Source: Thermopolyspora sp044507605
Lineage (GTDB): Bacteria > Actinomycetota > Actinomycetes > Streptosporangiales > Streptosporangiaceae
DNA length: 64,000 nucleotides
Direction of reading: 5' to 3'
Assembly (NCBI GenBank): GCA_044507605.1
Contig: JBIQJI010000029.1
Span: forward strand, 1 to 64,000
Of the stretch, positions 41,254-50,365 are shown one piece after another; the first letter of the stretch is position 1; each line of letters begins with the position of its first letter. The position numbers and the translations under genes are program-made. The notes under the pieces are model-generated. The model searched no databases. It saw only the letters and a list, made by a program, of their open reading frames with translations, and was not told the DNA's origin.

Positions 41254-41634
41254 ATGGAGTGGGAGGACCGGCTCGACGCCTGGGAGGCCGAGCTCGAACT
41301 CGCCGCGCGTCTGGAAGGCTCCGACTGGGTGACGCTCGACCGGGCCGCGGCCGAGACCGGCGCCTCCCGCGCGGCCCTGCGCACCTGGTACCGCACCGGG
41401 CAGATTCCGTCGCGGCTGGTCGACGGCCCGCACGGCCCGCAGCGCCTCGTGCCGCTCGGCCTCGTCAAGACCCGCGCCGAGGCGTCGCCACGCGTACGCC
41501 GCAACCTGGAACGCCGGCTCGCCGACCAGGCCGAGCTGGAGGTCCTGCGCCGCCGCGTCGACCGGTTGGAGCTCCGCCTGGCCGCCCTGGAGGAGACCCT
41601 GCGACCCGGCGACCGGCCCGGCGAAGGCCGCTAG
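41254..41634 (+). CDS. MerR-like helix-turn-helix protein with coiled coil
   Basis: A 126-aa DNA-binding-type protein. Residues of about 25-70 fit a MerR/excisionase winged helix (VTLDRAAAETGASRAALRTW, YRTGQIPSRLVDG), and the rest is a leucine-zipper-like coiled coil (LEVLRRRVDRLELRLAALEE) for dimerisation. It has no ligand domain. It faces the Clp-N gene and is a natural candidate to bind the inverted repeat at 41204-41225. Confidence 0.75.
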   Translation: MEWEDRLDAWEAELELAARLEGSDWVTLDRAAAETGASRAALRTWYRTGQIPSRLVDGPHGPQRLVPLGLVKTRAEASPRVRRNLERRLADQAELEVLRRRVDRLELRLAALEETLRPGDRPGEGR

Positions 41635-41730
41635 CAGCCGGTCATCGTCGCCGCGAGCGACGGACGGCCCACCGCCTCGGGAAACACGGCCCAGACCGTG
41701 CCCGGCGCTCGGCCGGCCCTCAGCACACCC

Positions 41731-44700
41731 TCAGCACACCTGACCGCCGGCGTCGTTGACGGGGCAGCTGGCCTTCGCGGCGCAGGTGCGGCAGCCGTCG
41801 TTGACCCGGGCGGTGAAGGACGGGGCCGACATGCCGGTGGCGACGGTCTCGACCAGGTGGCCGGCCCAGTCCGGGTCGGGGTCGTCGGTGAGCGCGCCCT
41901 GACGCTGCTCCTTGGCGGCCTTGCCGGCGGCCTTGCCGACCTGCACCAGGGCCGCGCCGCCCGGCTCGGTCAGGCCGTGTCGTTCGAACGCCCCGAGCAG
42001 CGTGGCGAGCTGGTAGACGCCGAGCTGGGGGTGGCGGTCGAGGTCGGAGTCGGACGGTTTGGTGCCGCCGGTCTTGATGTCGATGATCACGGCCCGGCCG
42101 TCGCCGTCGCGCTCGACCCGGTCGACGCGGCCCCTGAGGCGCACGGTGCGGCCCGAGGCGGTGGTGAAGGTCTCGCTGAACTCCTCCTCGACGCCGACGA
42201 GCTCACGCTCGTTGGCGTCGTGCCAGTGCTGGAAACGCTCGATCATCTGCTCGGCGACCCTGCGCTGTTTGCGGTTGAACCAGACGCCGCCGAAGTCGAA
42301 CCGCTCCCACACCTCGTCGAGGCGTTTGATCAGCGTGTCGGGCGGGTCGTCTTCGGCTGCGAGCACGGCGATGGCGTGGATGACCGTGCCGAGGCCCCTG
42401 GCCATGTCGCCCCCGCTCGCGCCGACGGCGTTCTCCAGCAGCCAGCGCAGCCCGCACCTGGTGAAGCTCTCGACGGCCGACGGCGAGATCGTCACGGTGT
42501 CGCCCGGCCAGGCCAGCGGGCGGGCGTCGCTGATCGGCGTGAGGGCGTACCAGTCGCCGGGAGCGGCACCGGGCACCCCGGCGCGGGCGAGCCGGGCGAG
42601 GTGCGCGGCGGCGGTGCGGCGCAGCGCCTCGGGCCTGGCGGGGTCGCACACGGCGGCGCGCAGGTCGGCGACGAGCGCCGACATGTTCAGCCAGCGGGCC
42701 CGCTCGTCGACCGGGGCCGCCTCGACGGCGCCCGGCAGCAGCTCGGCGAGGAACCGCGACGGGCGCTCGTCGGTGTCGTCGCCGCCGACCGCCGTGACCA
42801 CGAGGCGCCGCCGGGCCCGGGTGACGGCGACGTAGAACAACCGCCGCTCCTCGGCGAGCATCTTCGACGTGAGCGCGGCCGTGGCGGCACCGCCCCCCGC
42901 AGGGGTCTGTGAGCCGCCCGACAGCTCGATCAGCTCCTCGATGCCCAGCAGCGAGCCGCGCAGCCGCAGATCGGGCCACACGCCCTCCTGGACCCCGGCG
43001 AGCACGACGAGGTCCCATTCGAGGCCCTTGGAGCGGTGGGCGGTGAGGATGCGCACGGCCTCGCCCTCGGGGGCCTGCTCGGCCAGGGTGTCTTCGGGGA
43101 TCTCCTGCGAGATCAGGTCGTCGAGGAAGACCTCGGCGCCGGCGCCGGGCATGCGGTCGGCGAACCGGGCGGCGCGGTCGAACAGCGCCACCACCGCGTC
43201 GAGGTCGCGGTCGGCCTGCGCCCCCCTGGCCCCGCCCGCGAGGCTCGCGCGGGTCCAGCGCTCGGTCAGGCCGGAGGCGCGCCACACGCCCCACAGCACC
43301 TCCTCGGCGCTCTCGCCGCGCCGCACGGCCTCGCGGGCACCGGCGATCAGCCGGGCGACCCGCTCGGCGGGCGCGGCCACCCGCGGCTCGACCCGGGTCA
43401 GCTCCCTGACGTCGCGGACCGCCGCGACCAGCAGCTCGTCGGACGAGCGCGGCGGCAGCGGCAGCACGTCAGGGTCGTGGGCCGCGGCCTCGTGCTCGGC
43501 GGCGCGCAGCGCCCGGCGCAGGGCGCGCACTCCGATCGGGTCGGAGCCGCCGAGGGGGCCGACCAGCAGCTCCTCGGCGGTGGCCACGTCGAGAGTGCGG
43601 GGCCGTACGGCGACCCGGAGCACCGTGATCAGCGGCCGCACGCCGGGCTCCTGGGTCAGCGGCACCTCGTCGCCCGCGACCACGACGGGCACGCCGGCGC
43701 TGATCAGGGCGCGCCGCAGCACCGGCACCTGGCGGGCGGCGGAGCGCACCAGCACGGCCATGCGCGACCAGGGCAGGCCGTCGATCAGGTGCGCCCGGCG
43801 CAGCGTGTCGGCGATGACGGCGGCCTCCTGGCTCTCGCTGTCGGCGAGCATGACCCGCACCTCGCCGGGCTCGGCGCCGGGGGCCGGCAGCAGCTCGCGG
43901 TGGCTCGCGCGGGCCGAGGGCGGCGCCGGCAGCCGGTCGGCGACGCGGCGGGAGGCGGCGAGCAGCTCGGTGCCGCTGCGGCGGCACACCCGCAGCGCGA
44001 TGACCGGGGCCGGCGTGCCGTCGAGGGCCGGGAACCGCTCGGGGAAGCGCAGGATGCCGCGCACGTCGGCGCCCCGGAAGCCGTAGATCGACTGGTCGGG
44101 GTCGCCGACGGCGATCAGGTCGCGGCCGTCGCCCGCGAGCTGCCGCAGCAGGTGCTCCTGCGCCGGGTCGGTGTCCTGGTACTCGTCGACGAACACCGCG
44201 TCGTAGGCGGCCCGCTCGCGCCGCCGCAGGTCGGGGTCGGTGAGCGCGGCCGCGGCGGCGCGGATCAGCTCGGCGTAGTCGAGCGCGGGCACCGGGTCGA
44301 GGTCGAAGCGGTCGGCGTAGCGGTCGGCGAACCGGCCGGCGGCGACCCAGTCGGCGCGGCCGTGGCGGCGGCCGAGCTCGACCAGGGCGGGGCCGTCGAG
44401 GCCGCGCTCGGCCGCCCGGGCGAGGAAGTCGCGCAGCTCCTCGGCGAAGCCGCGGGTCTTCAGCATTTCGCGCATGCCGCCGGGCCAGTGGGGCGCGCCC
44501 TGCTCCAGCTCGCCCTGCAGCAGGCGGCGGATCTCCAGGAGCTGCTCGGGCCCGGTGAGCAGCCGCGGCGGGGTGTCGCCGGCGAGCAGGGCGCGGCGGC
44601 GCAGCAGGGCGTAGGCATAGCTGTGGAAGGTCAGCGCGAGCGGTGAGCTGGTGGTGCGGCGCAGCCGCGCGGTGAGCCGGTCGCGCAGCTCGCCGGCGGC

Positions 44701-44931
44701 CTTGCGGCTGAAGGTGAGCACGAGGATGCGCTCGGGGTCGGCGCCGCGCCGCTCGACCCGGTGGGCGACGCTCTCGACGATCGTGGTGGTCTTGCCGGTG
44801 CCGGGCCCGGCGAGCACGAGCAGGGGGCCTCCGGGGTGCTCCACCACGGCGCGCTGGTGCTCGTCGAGCACGGGGGCCCCACCGAGCCCCGATCGGCTCG
44901 GCCGCACCAGGCGATACCCCTGACCACTCAT
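41731..44931 (-). CDS. adnA: AdnA, helicase-nuclease subunit of the AdnAB resection motor
   Basis: A 1066-aa protein with a UvrD-like motor (LAGPGTGKTTTIVESVA, VFVDEYQDTDPAQ, GDPDQSIYGFRGA, LTAHRSKGLEWD, FYVAVTRARRRLV) and a RecB-like nuclease (GRVDRVER, VIIDIKTGG, LGVYQLA). Four cysteines that frame the nuclease, one in FTRCGLRW and three in CRTCAAKASCP, would hold an iron-sulfur cluster as in AddB-type nucleases. It corresponds to Rv3202c and works with AdnB. A LexA-like site lies 55 bp upstream. Confidence 0.92.
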   Translation of the reverse strand: MSGQGYRLVRPSRSGLGGAPVLDEHQRAVVEHPGGPLLVLAGPGTGKTTTIVESVAHRVERRGADPERILVLTFSRKAAGELRDRLTARLRRTTSSPLALTFHSYAYALLRRRALLAGDTPPRLLTGPEQLLEIRRLLQGELEQGAPHWPGGMREMLKTRGFAEELRDFLARAAERGLDGPALVELGRRHGRADWVAAGRFADRYADRFDLDPVPALDYAELIRAAAAALTDPDLRRRERAAYDAVFVDEYQDTDPAQEHLLRQLAGDGRDLIAVGDPDQSIYGFRGADVRGILRFPERFPALDGTPAPVIALRVCRRSGTELLAASRRVADRLPAPPSARASHRELLPAPGAEPGEVRVMLADSESQEAAVIADTLRRAHLIDGLPWSRMAVLVRSAARQVPVLRRALISAGVPVVVAGDEVPLTQEPGVRPLITVLRVAVRPRTLDVATAEELLVGPLGGSDPIGVRALRRALRAAEHEAAAHDPDVLPLPPRSSDELLVAAVRDVRELTRVEPRVAAPAERVARLIAGAREAVRRGESAEEVLWGVWRASGLTERWTRASLAGGARGAQADRDLDAVVALFDRAARFADRMPGAGAEVFLDDLISQEIPEDTLAEQAPEGEAVRILTAHRSKGLEWDLVVLAGVQEGVWPDLRLRGSLLGIEELIELSGGSQTPAGGGAATAALTSKMLAEERRLFYVAVTRARRRLVVTAVGGDDTDERPSRFLAELLPGAVEAAPVDERARWLNMSALVADLRAAVCDPARPEALRRTAAAHLARLARAGVPGAAPGDWYALTPISDARPLAWPGDTVTISPSAVESFTRCGLRWLLENAVGASGGDMARGLGTVIHAIAVLAAEDDPPDTLIKRLDEVWERFDFGGVWFNRKQRRVAEQMIERFQHWHDANERELVGVEEEFSETFTTASGRTVRLRGRVDRVERDGDGRAVIIDIKTGGTKPSDSDLDRHPQLGVYQLATLLGAFERHGLTEPGGAALVQVGKAAGKAAKEQRQGALTDDPDPDWAGHLVETVATGMSAPSFTARVNDGCRTCAAKASCPVNDAGGQVC

Positions 44932-44986
44932 GACCCCCTATTCCAGCAGATCACATCGAAGATCATGCGGGTACGCCCCGGCGAGT

Positions 44987-45002
44987 CCGAACGTTCTTTC
45001 GG
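44987..45002. promoter_or_regulatory. Possible LexA-like box upstream of adnA
   Basis: CCGAACGTTCTTTCGG matches 9 of the 12 defined positions of the actinobacterial LexA form TCGAAC-N4-GTTCGA. Its place upstream of a double-strand-break resection gene makes SOS control plausible, but the match is weak. Confidence 0.3.
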
Positions 45003-45092
45003 CTGCGGGCTCGGCCGGGTGGGCCGGCAGGGCCGACCGGAAGGCGGGCCGGCAGGTGAGCGGCCGCGGGCCGGACGGGGGCCGGGCGTGGG

Positions 45093-48000
45093 TCAGGAGG
45101 CGTCCTGGCCGGGGCTGAAGACGTGGTCGACGAGCCGCATGGTGGCCTTGCCGTCGTCGTGGGGGGCGTAGGTGGCGGTGAAGAGGGCGTGCCGTTCGGC
45201 GTAATCAGCGGCCACCGTGTCGATGGAGCGCAGCGCGTCGATCACCTCGGCCTGCTCGGACAGCAGCGGGCCGGGGGCCTGGGTGGCGAGGTCGAGGTAG
45301 AGGCCGCGCCGGTCGTCGTAGCGGTCGAGGTCGGGGGCGTAGAGCAGGATGGGGCGGCCGGTGACGGCGAAGTCGAAGATGACGGCCGAGTAGTCGGTGA
45401 TCAGGACGTCGGCGACGAGCATCAGCTCCGACATATCCGGATATGTCGAGACGTCGAGGGCGAAGGCGGCACCGGACGCGGCGGCCGTCGACCCCGCCTT
45501 GGCCTTCGCCGCCCGCTGCGCCAGCAGCCCCGGCGTGGGCCGCCCCTTCACCGGCACGCGAGGGATCGGCGGCGCCGCCGCGAGCGCGCGGGCCGCCAGC
45601 GAGCCGGGGGCGGCCAGGCCCGGCGCCGACGGGGGCGCCTGGAGCATGTGGCCCCGCACCAGGAGCACATGGTCGCGGCCGAGGGCCCGCCGCATCTCCG
45701 GCAGGTCGAACCGCACCGAGCTGTTCTTGCGGTCGTTGTCGCGCGACGTGGGGGCGTACAGGACGACCCGGCGGCCCTCCGGCACGCCGAGCCGCGCGCG
45801 GATCGCCGCCACCACGGCGTCCTTGGCGGGGTCCGCGCCGCCTGGCGCGCCCTGCGCGACGAGGGCGAGCAGGTCGTTGCGCGGCAGCCCCGACTCGAGG
45901 ACCTCGCCCTCGTAGCCCAGCGCCCGGCGCAGCGTCTCGGTGGCCCAAGGGCTCTGCGACACCAGCAGGTGCCAGTTGCGCACCTCGGCCGCCTGCCGGT
46001 GCCACGCCGGCGGATGCGGACGCCGGGCCAGGTGCGGCTGGTCGCGGCCGATGCGCTTGAGCGGGGTGCCGTTCCACGTCTGCACCACGGTCTGGTCGTC
46101 GCGGGCGCGGAACCACTGCGGCAGCGGGCCGTTGGTGACGATGTAGGCGGCCCGGGCCATCGCGTCGATGTGGTCGCCGCCGCCCTCGCGCACGACGACC
46201 GGCTCGATGCCCGCCCCGAGCCCCAGCTCGGCCGAGCCCGGCGGGACGAACGCGCCGTCGCGCACCACCCAGATGTGCTCACGGTCGTCGCCGCGCCGCA
46301 GCCGCTCCTCGTACACCGCCCGCGGGTTGCCGCCGTAGAAGCGGCCGTCGAAGCAGATGTACACGGTGGCGTCGCGCCGCGTGGCGGCCCGTTCGGCCGG
46401 GTAGCGGACCCGGGTGAGCACCCAGGCCCCGGCGGCGCCCTTCTCGGCGTCGGGGACGTCCTCCGCGCCCACCAGCACGGGCACGTCGAAGCGCGTGGCC
46501 ACCAGCCGGTACGTCCGCCCGCCGCCCGGCCCCGGCACCCGCACCGGCGACTCGTCCAGCGTGTCGAGGACGCCGTGGTCGAACCGCACGGGCGCGGTCA
46601 CGGCCTTGCCCTTGGCCCGCCCCGACACCGACATGCTCCAGATGCCCGACGGCAGCACGGTGGGCCGGCCGAACCTGGGCATGGCGCCGGGCGCGAAGTC
46701 GACGGCGAACGCCGCGCCGTCACGCCGCACCGGCACCGTGAACGTCAGCCCCGAGTGGTGGCGCAGCACCAGCTCGCGCTCGCCGGGATCGGGGTCGGGG
46801 TAGCTGCCGGCCAGGCTGAGCGTGCCGTCGCGCGACCACGACACCGACTCGATGATCGGCCGGATGCGGTGGGCGGCGACGGCCGCGCGGTCGCGCCGGT
46901 CGCGCAGCACGGTGATCTCGCGGTCGCCGACGCGGACGCGCATCTCGGCGGCGTCCTTCATCAGCACCGACGCCGCCGGGTCGCCCTTGGGCTCGATCCA
47001 CAGCCGGCGCACCTCGCGCTCCTTGAGCAGCGCCGGCACCGACAGCCCGAACGTGAACCTGGTGCCGCCGGCCACCGGCGTGAAATCGGCCGTGACCCGG
47101 TGGCCGCCGACGCGCGCCCGGCCCTTGGTGATGGGCCGGCCCGGTAGAAAACCGGTGAACTCCACGGTGGCGCCGTCGGGATCGTGCTCGGCGTCGCCCT
47201 CGACGCGCACCTGGGTGAGCTCGGCCCGGGTCGGCTGCAGCACGATCTGCAGCGCGCGGTCGGAGGTCCACACCGGGCGCACCCAGCGGTCCTTGGTGAC
47301 CTCCAGCCCCGGCGGCCGTTCGGTCGCCCCGATCGCCGGCCCTCTCAGCAGGCCCGTGGCGCGGGCCGCCCGGCTCCAGATCACGATCTCGGCCCGCCAC
47401 GTCGTGGTGTCGCGGACGATCGGTCGCCGCCGCAGCAGCCGCTTGGTGCCGCGCACCACGGACCGCAGCCCCGCCCGCCAGCGCAGCGCGAACGGCCGCA
47501 GCTCGGCGACGAAACCGGCCCAGTCGTAGTTGCAGCCCGGCTCGGCCGCGCTGTGGGTGACCTCGGGCCGCTGGACGCGACGGGTGCGCAGCAGGACCGG
47601 CGGCAGCCAGCGCGGGCCGTACAGCCGCACGGCGGCCCGGTTGAAGCGCGGGCCGCGCACGGACAGGCCGGCGAGGTAGGCGTGGCCGGTGATGCGCAGC
47701 CGGCCCTCGGGGGTCCACGACACGTCGTCGATGCGGGTCACCGGCACCAGGTCGGCGCGGCGCAGCCGCAGCAGGCCGGGCTCGGCCTCGACCGGCAGCT
47801 CGGCGTACCAGCGCAGGCCCCTGCGCACCCGGCGCGACGGCTCGGCTGCCGCCGCGGCGAGCTTGGCGAGGTCGTCGCTCGCCGCGAGCTCGGCCGGGTC
47901 GCGGGTCTCGATCAGGTGGTAGGTCAGCCGCCTGCCCACCGGCAGGGCGCGCTTGACGCGGGAGTCGACGGTGGCGAGAAACGGCCGCAGGATGTCGATC

Positions 48001-48233
48001 ATCTCGCGGCGCCGCTCGGGGCCGCGCTTGGCCGCGATGTCGACCTTGGTGCCGATCGGGCCGATGAGGACGTCGCGGTGCAGGCGGCGCCGCTCCGATC
48101 GGGACAGGCCCGCGGAGTCGGCCGCGGCGACCAGCGCCTCCAACGGCTCTCCCCGGTCTCCTGCCGACTGGACGGCCTTCAGGCGCGCGTCGACCGGGTC
48201 TGCTGGGCTCGGGGGCGTCGCGCCGGTGGCCAT
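45093..48233 (-). CDS. CDP-glycerol glycerophosphotransferase (teichoic-acid polymerase type)
   Basis: A 1046-aa protein. The catalytic CDP-glycerol:poly(glycerophosphate) glycerophosphotransferase domain covers about residues 620-1040, with QTWNGTPLKRIGRD, ESGLPRNDLL, VVLYAPTSRDN and the donor-site ITDYSAVIFDFAVTGRPI. Residues of about 864-925 are an Ala/Pro-rich insert within the donor half. The first 600 residues are beta-rich repeats of unknown role. It should act at the inner membrane face in teichoic-acid-like polymer synthesis. No other teichoic acid genes are in the window. Confidence 0.9.
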   Translation of the reverse strand: MATGATPPSPADPVDARLKAVQSAGDRGEPLEALVAAADSAGLSRSERRRLHRDVLIGPIGTKVDIAAKRGPERRREMIDILRPFLATVDSRVKRALPVGRRLTYHLIETRDPAELAASDDLAKLAAAAAEPSRRVRRGLRWYAELPVEAEPGLLRLRRADLVPVTRIDDVSWTPEGRLRITGHAYLAGLSVRGPRFNRAAVRLYGPRWLPPVLLRTRRVQRPEVTHSAAEPGCNYDWAGFVAELRPFALRWRAGLRSVVRGTKRLLRRRPIVRDTTTWRAEIVIWSRAARATGLLRGPAIGATERPPGLEVTKDRWVRPVWTSDRALQIVLQPTRAELTQVRVEGDAEHDPDGATVEFTGFLPGRPITKGRARVGGHRVTADFTPVAGGTRFTFGLSVPALLKEREVRRLWIEPKGDPAASVLMKDAAEMRVRVGDREITVLRDRRDRAAVAAHRIRPIIESVSWSRDGTLSLAGSYPDPDPGERELVLRHHSGLTFTVPVRRDGAAFAVDFAPGAMPRFGRPTVLPSGIWSMSVSGRAKGKAVTAPVRFDHGVLDTLDESPVRVPGPGGGRTYRLVATRFDVPVLVGAEDVPDAEKGAAGAWVLTRVRYPAERAATRRDATVYICFDGRFYGGNPRAVYEERLRRGDDREHIWVVRDGAFVPPGSAELGLGAGIEPVVVREGGGDHIDAMARAAYIVTNGPLPQWFRARDDQTVVQTWNGTPLKRIGRDQPHLARRPHPPAWHRQAAEVRNWHLLVSQSPWATETLRRALGYEGEVLESGLPRNDLLALVAQGAPGGADPAKDAVVAAIRARLGVPEGRRVVLYAPTSRDNDRKNSSVRFDLPEMRRALGRDHVLLVRGHMLQAPPSAPGLAAPGSLAARALAAAPPIPRVPVKGRPTPGLLAQRAAKAKAGSTAAASGAAFALDVSTYPDMSELMLVADVLITDYSAVIFDFAVTGRPILLYAPDLDRYDDRRGLYLDLATQAPGPLLSEQAEVIDALRSIDTVAADYAERHALFTATYAPHDDGKATMRLVDHVFSPGQDAS

Positions 48234-48330
48234 CTGGGGGGCACCACCCTTCCGGAACGGCTCGGCTACAGGGGTGTTCTAACGATGGTAATGCCGCCGC
48301 GAACCGTCAGGCGCGCACGCCGCTCCCGCC

Positions 48331-48672
48331 TCACCGTCCCGCGCCGTCTTCCGGCGGCCCGCCGTCCCAGCGGGCGAGCCTCATGTCGGCCCGGGTGCCG
48401 TCGCCGCGCAGCGGGGTGCCCTCCTCGCGCCACCTGGCGACGCACTGCGCCTCGTGACCCGGCGGAGGCGTGCCGTCGCTGTGGATCACCCGCCACCAGG
48501 TGACCGCGCCGCCCCACAGCGACATCACGCGGCCCACCTGCCGGGGGCCGCCCTCGCCCAGATACTCGGCGATGTCGCCGTACGACATCACCTTGCCCGG
48601 CGGGATGCGTTCGACCAGGTCGAGCACCCGCTCGGCGAAGGGCGTGGGGCCGGCCGGGCCGCCAGTCGTCAT
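48331..48672 (-). CDS. MGMT-like DNA-binding protein (alkyltransferase-like)
   Basis: A 113-aa protein of the O6-alkylguanine alkyltransferase fold (Rv3204 type). IPPGKVMSYGDIAEYLG and GGPRQVGRVMS carry the helix-turn-helix and the arginine finger. The region that is PCHRV with the acceptor cysteine in active enzymes reads WWRVIHSDG here, so the cysteine is missing and it is an alkyltransferase-like (ATL) protein. Such proteins flag alkylated bases for excision repair. Its ATG overlaps the stop of the gene before it (ATGA). Confidence 0.9.
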   Translation of the reverse strand: MTTGGPAGPTPFAERVLDLVERIPPGKVMSYGDIAEYLGEGGPRQVGRVMSLWGGAVTWWRVIHSDGTPPPGHEAQCVARWREEGTPLRGDGTRADMRLARWDGGPPEDGAGR

Positions 48673-49034
48673 CTGCTCCAGTCGGTGGGGCCGGCGGCGA
48701 GGATCTCGTCCAGTTTGCCGAACTCGTAGGTGGACGAGCCGCTGGTCTGCCGGACGATGCCGTCGCGGATCTCGTAGACCTCGCCGTCCTCCCCGACGAG
48801 CCGGCCGTTGAGCAGCTCGGCCAGGCGGCTCAGCTGCGCCACCTGCCAGTCGGACGTGGGCCGGCCCGCCACCCGGCCGTTCCACTCCGCGACCCCGCAC
48901 GTTGCGTCGCCGTGCCGGGCGACGATCTCACCGGCCTCCTGTGTCCCGCGCAGCTCGAATCCGGCGTCGGCCAGCGCCGACAGCTCGGCGTAGGCGAACG
49001 GCGATTGGCGTTCCACGCGCAGTTCGTACCCCAT
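48669..49034 (-). CDS. Hypothetical protein coupled to the MGMT-like gene
   Basis: A 121-aa soluble protein that I do not recognise. It has an alpha/beta pattern (ELRVERQSPFAYAELSALAD, LNGRLVGEDGEVYEIRDGIV). Its stop overlaps the start of the MGMT-like gene, so the two are translated together. ATG 49034 is chosen as the start that gives a compact protein; an in-frame start at 49067 is possible. Confidence 0.7.
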   Translation of the reverse strand: MGYELRVERQSPFAYAELSALADAGFELRGTQEAGEIVARHGDATCGVAEWNGRVAGRPTSDWQVAQLSRLAELLNGRLVGEDGEVYEIRDGIVRQTSGSSTYEFGKLDEILAAGPTDWSR

Positions 49035-49189
49035 GGGGCGCGACACTAGCGAATCGGCGACGGCCACCGGACCGGCATCGGGGGGGATTCGCCGGAGCGG
49101 TGCCGAAACGCTTTCTAACAGTGGCCGAACCGCACCCTAACCGCGATGCGATCGCAGCCGAGGTGTGATCAAAACCGGCGTGATCATGG

Positions 49190-50365
49190 TCAGCCGCGAT
49201 CGGTGCGCCGCGTGAGGATGATGACGCCGCCGGCGAAGGACACGAGCCCCAGCCCGATGCCGGCACCGTAGACCCACAGCTTCACCGGGTCGGGGCCGGG
49301 CCGCGACGGCCCCTCGGCCGAGAGGTTCTTGCCGAAGTGCCCGTCGCCCCGCGTCGGGACGTCCCGCTGGTACGCCATCAGCTCCCCGGCCCGGGCCAGG
49401 GCAGCCCCGGCGTCGACGATGCCGAACCCCCGCTTGTCGTCGTAGCCCTTCTCCGGCCGCTGGCGGGTGGTCGAGGTGAGGGCCTTGGCGACGAGGTGCG
49501 GGGGAAGATCGGGGTACCTGGCCTTGATCAGCGCGGCCACCCCGGCGACGAGCGCGGCGGCGGCGTCGGTCGAGGTCAGCGTGGTGTAGCCGCCGTCGGG
49601 CCGGGCGACCGGCACGTCGACGCCCGGCGCGCACACCAGCACCGACAGGTTGTCGCTGCTGGCCGGCGACGGCCGCCCCGCCCGGTCGACCGCGCCGACG
49701 CCGATGACCCCCGAGTATCCGGCGGGGAACCGCCAGTACGACGTGCCCATGCGCCGGCTGGAGTCGGTCTGCCCGTCGTCGCCCACCGGGGCCACCACCA
49801 CGGCCCCCCGCGCCAGGGCGTACGCCACCGAGTCGTGGTCGACGCGCTGCACGCCGTAGCGGCTCGACGGGATGGCGATGACCTGGGCGCCCTTCGTGGC
49901 GGCGTAGCGCAGGGCGCGCGCCAGGGCGCTGTCGGTCTCGCCCGGCCTGGTCGGCGGCACCACGTCCTCGGAGGTCTCCACGACCACCGGCACCGACAGG
50001 ATGCGCGCCTCCGACGCGACGCCGAGCAGCCCGCCGTCGCTTCCCGAGCCCGCGATGAGCGCGGCCATCTCGGTGCCGTGGGCGCCGACGGGCGTGGTCA
50101 GGTCGCCGTAGAACGCGCTGGTCATGTCGGGGCCGGCGGTGACGCGGCCCTTGAGCTCCTTCAACCCCTCGGCGACCCTGGTGTCGAGCAACGCCACCGT
50201 CACCCCGGCGCCCTTGCTCACCTGCCAGGCCCGCTCGACGCGCAGCGCGTCGAGCACCCACTGCTGACGCTCCCTGATGCCGTCGGCGCGGGCCGGCGGG
50301 GCCGTGAGCAGCAGCAGCACCCCGGCGGCCAGCGCCGACAGCGGCTTCAGGTACCTGCGCGACAT
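49190..50365 (-). CDS. Pseudomycosin: subtilisin-fold protein lacking catalytic Ser
   Basis: A 391-aa mycosin-like S8 protein with signal peptide (residues 1-27), protease-fold domain and a C-terminal membrane helix (about 360-382). Asp61 (VALLDTRV) and His96 (GAHGTEMA) of the triad are kept. The serine position is Asp267 (TSTDAAAALVAG where active enzymes have GTSxAxxxVxG), and the oxyanion Asn is Asp196 (PVGDDG). It cannot be a normal serine protease. It is the last gene of the duplicated module; its ATG overlaps the preceding stop by one base. A binding or regulatory role is inferred. Confidence 0.88.
   Translation of the reverse strand: MSRRYLKPLSALAAGVLLLLTAPPARADGIRERQQWVLDALRVERAWQVSKGAGVTVALLDTRVAEGLKELKGRVTAGPDMTSAFYGDLTTPVGAHGTEMAALIAGSGSDGGLLGVASEARILSVPVVVETSEDVVPPTRPGETDSALARALRYAATKGAQVIAIPSSRYGVQRVDHDSVAYALARGAVVVAPVGDDGQTDSSRRMGTSYWRFPAGYSGVIGVGAVDRAGRPSPASSDNLSVLVCAPGVDVPVARPDGGYTTLTSTDAAAALVAGVAALIKARYPDLPPHLVAKALTSTTRQRPEKGYDDKRGFGIVDAGAALARAGELMAYQRDVPTRGDGHFGKNLSAEGPSRPGPDPVKLWVYGAGIGLGLVSFAGGVIILTRRTDRG

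Noticed and set aside
49105..49115. GAAACGCTTTC as a LacI-type operator upstream of the hypothetical/MGMT-like pair
   Set aside because: It resembles the site at 3110-3123 in its core but lacks the flanking symmetry and stands before genes with no sugar link. It is probably chance.
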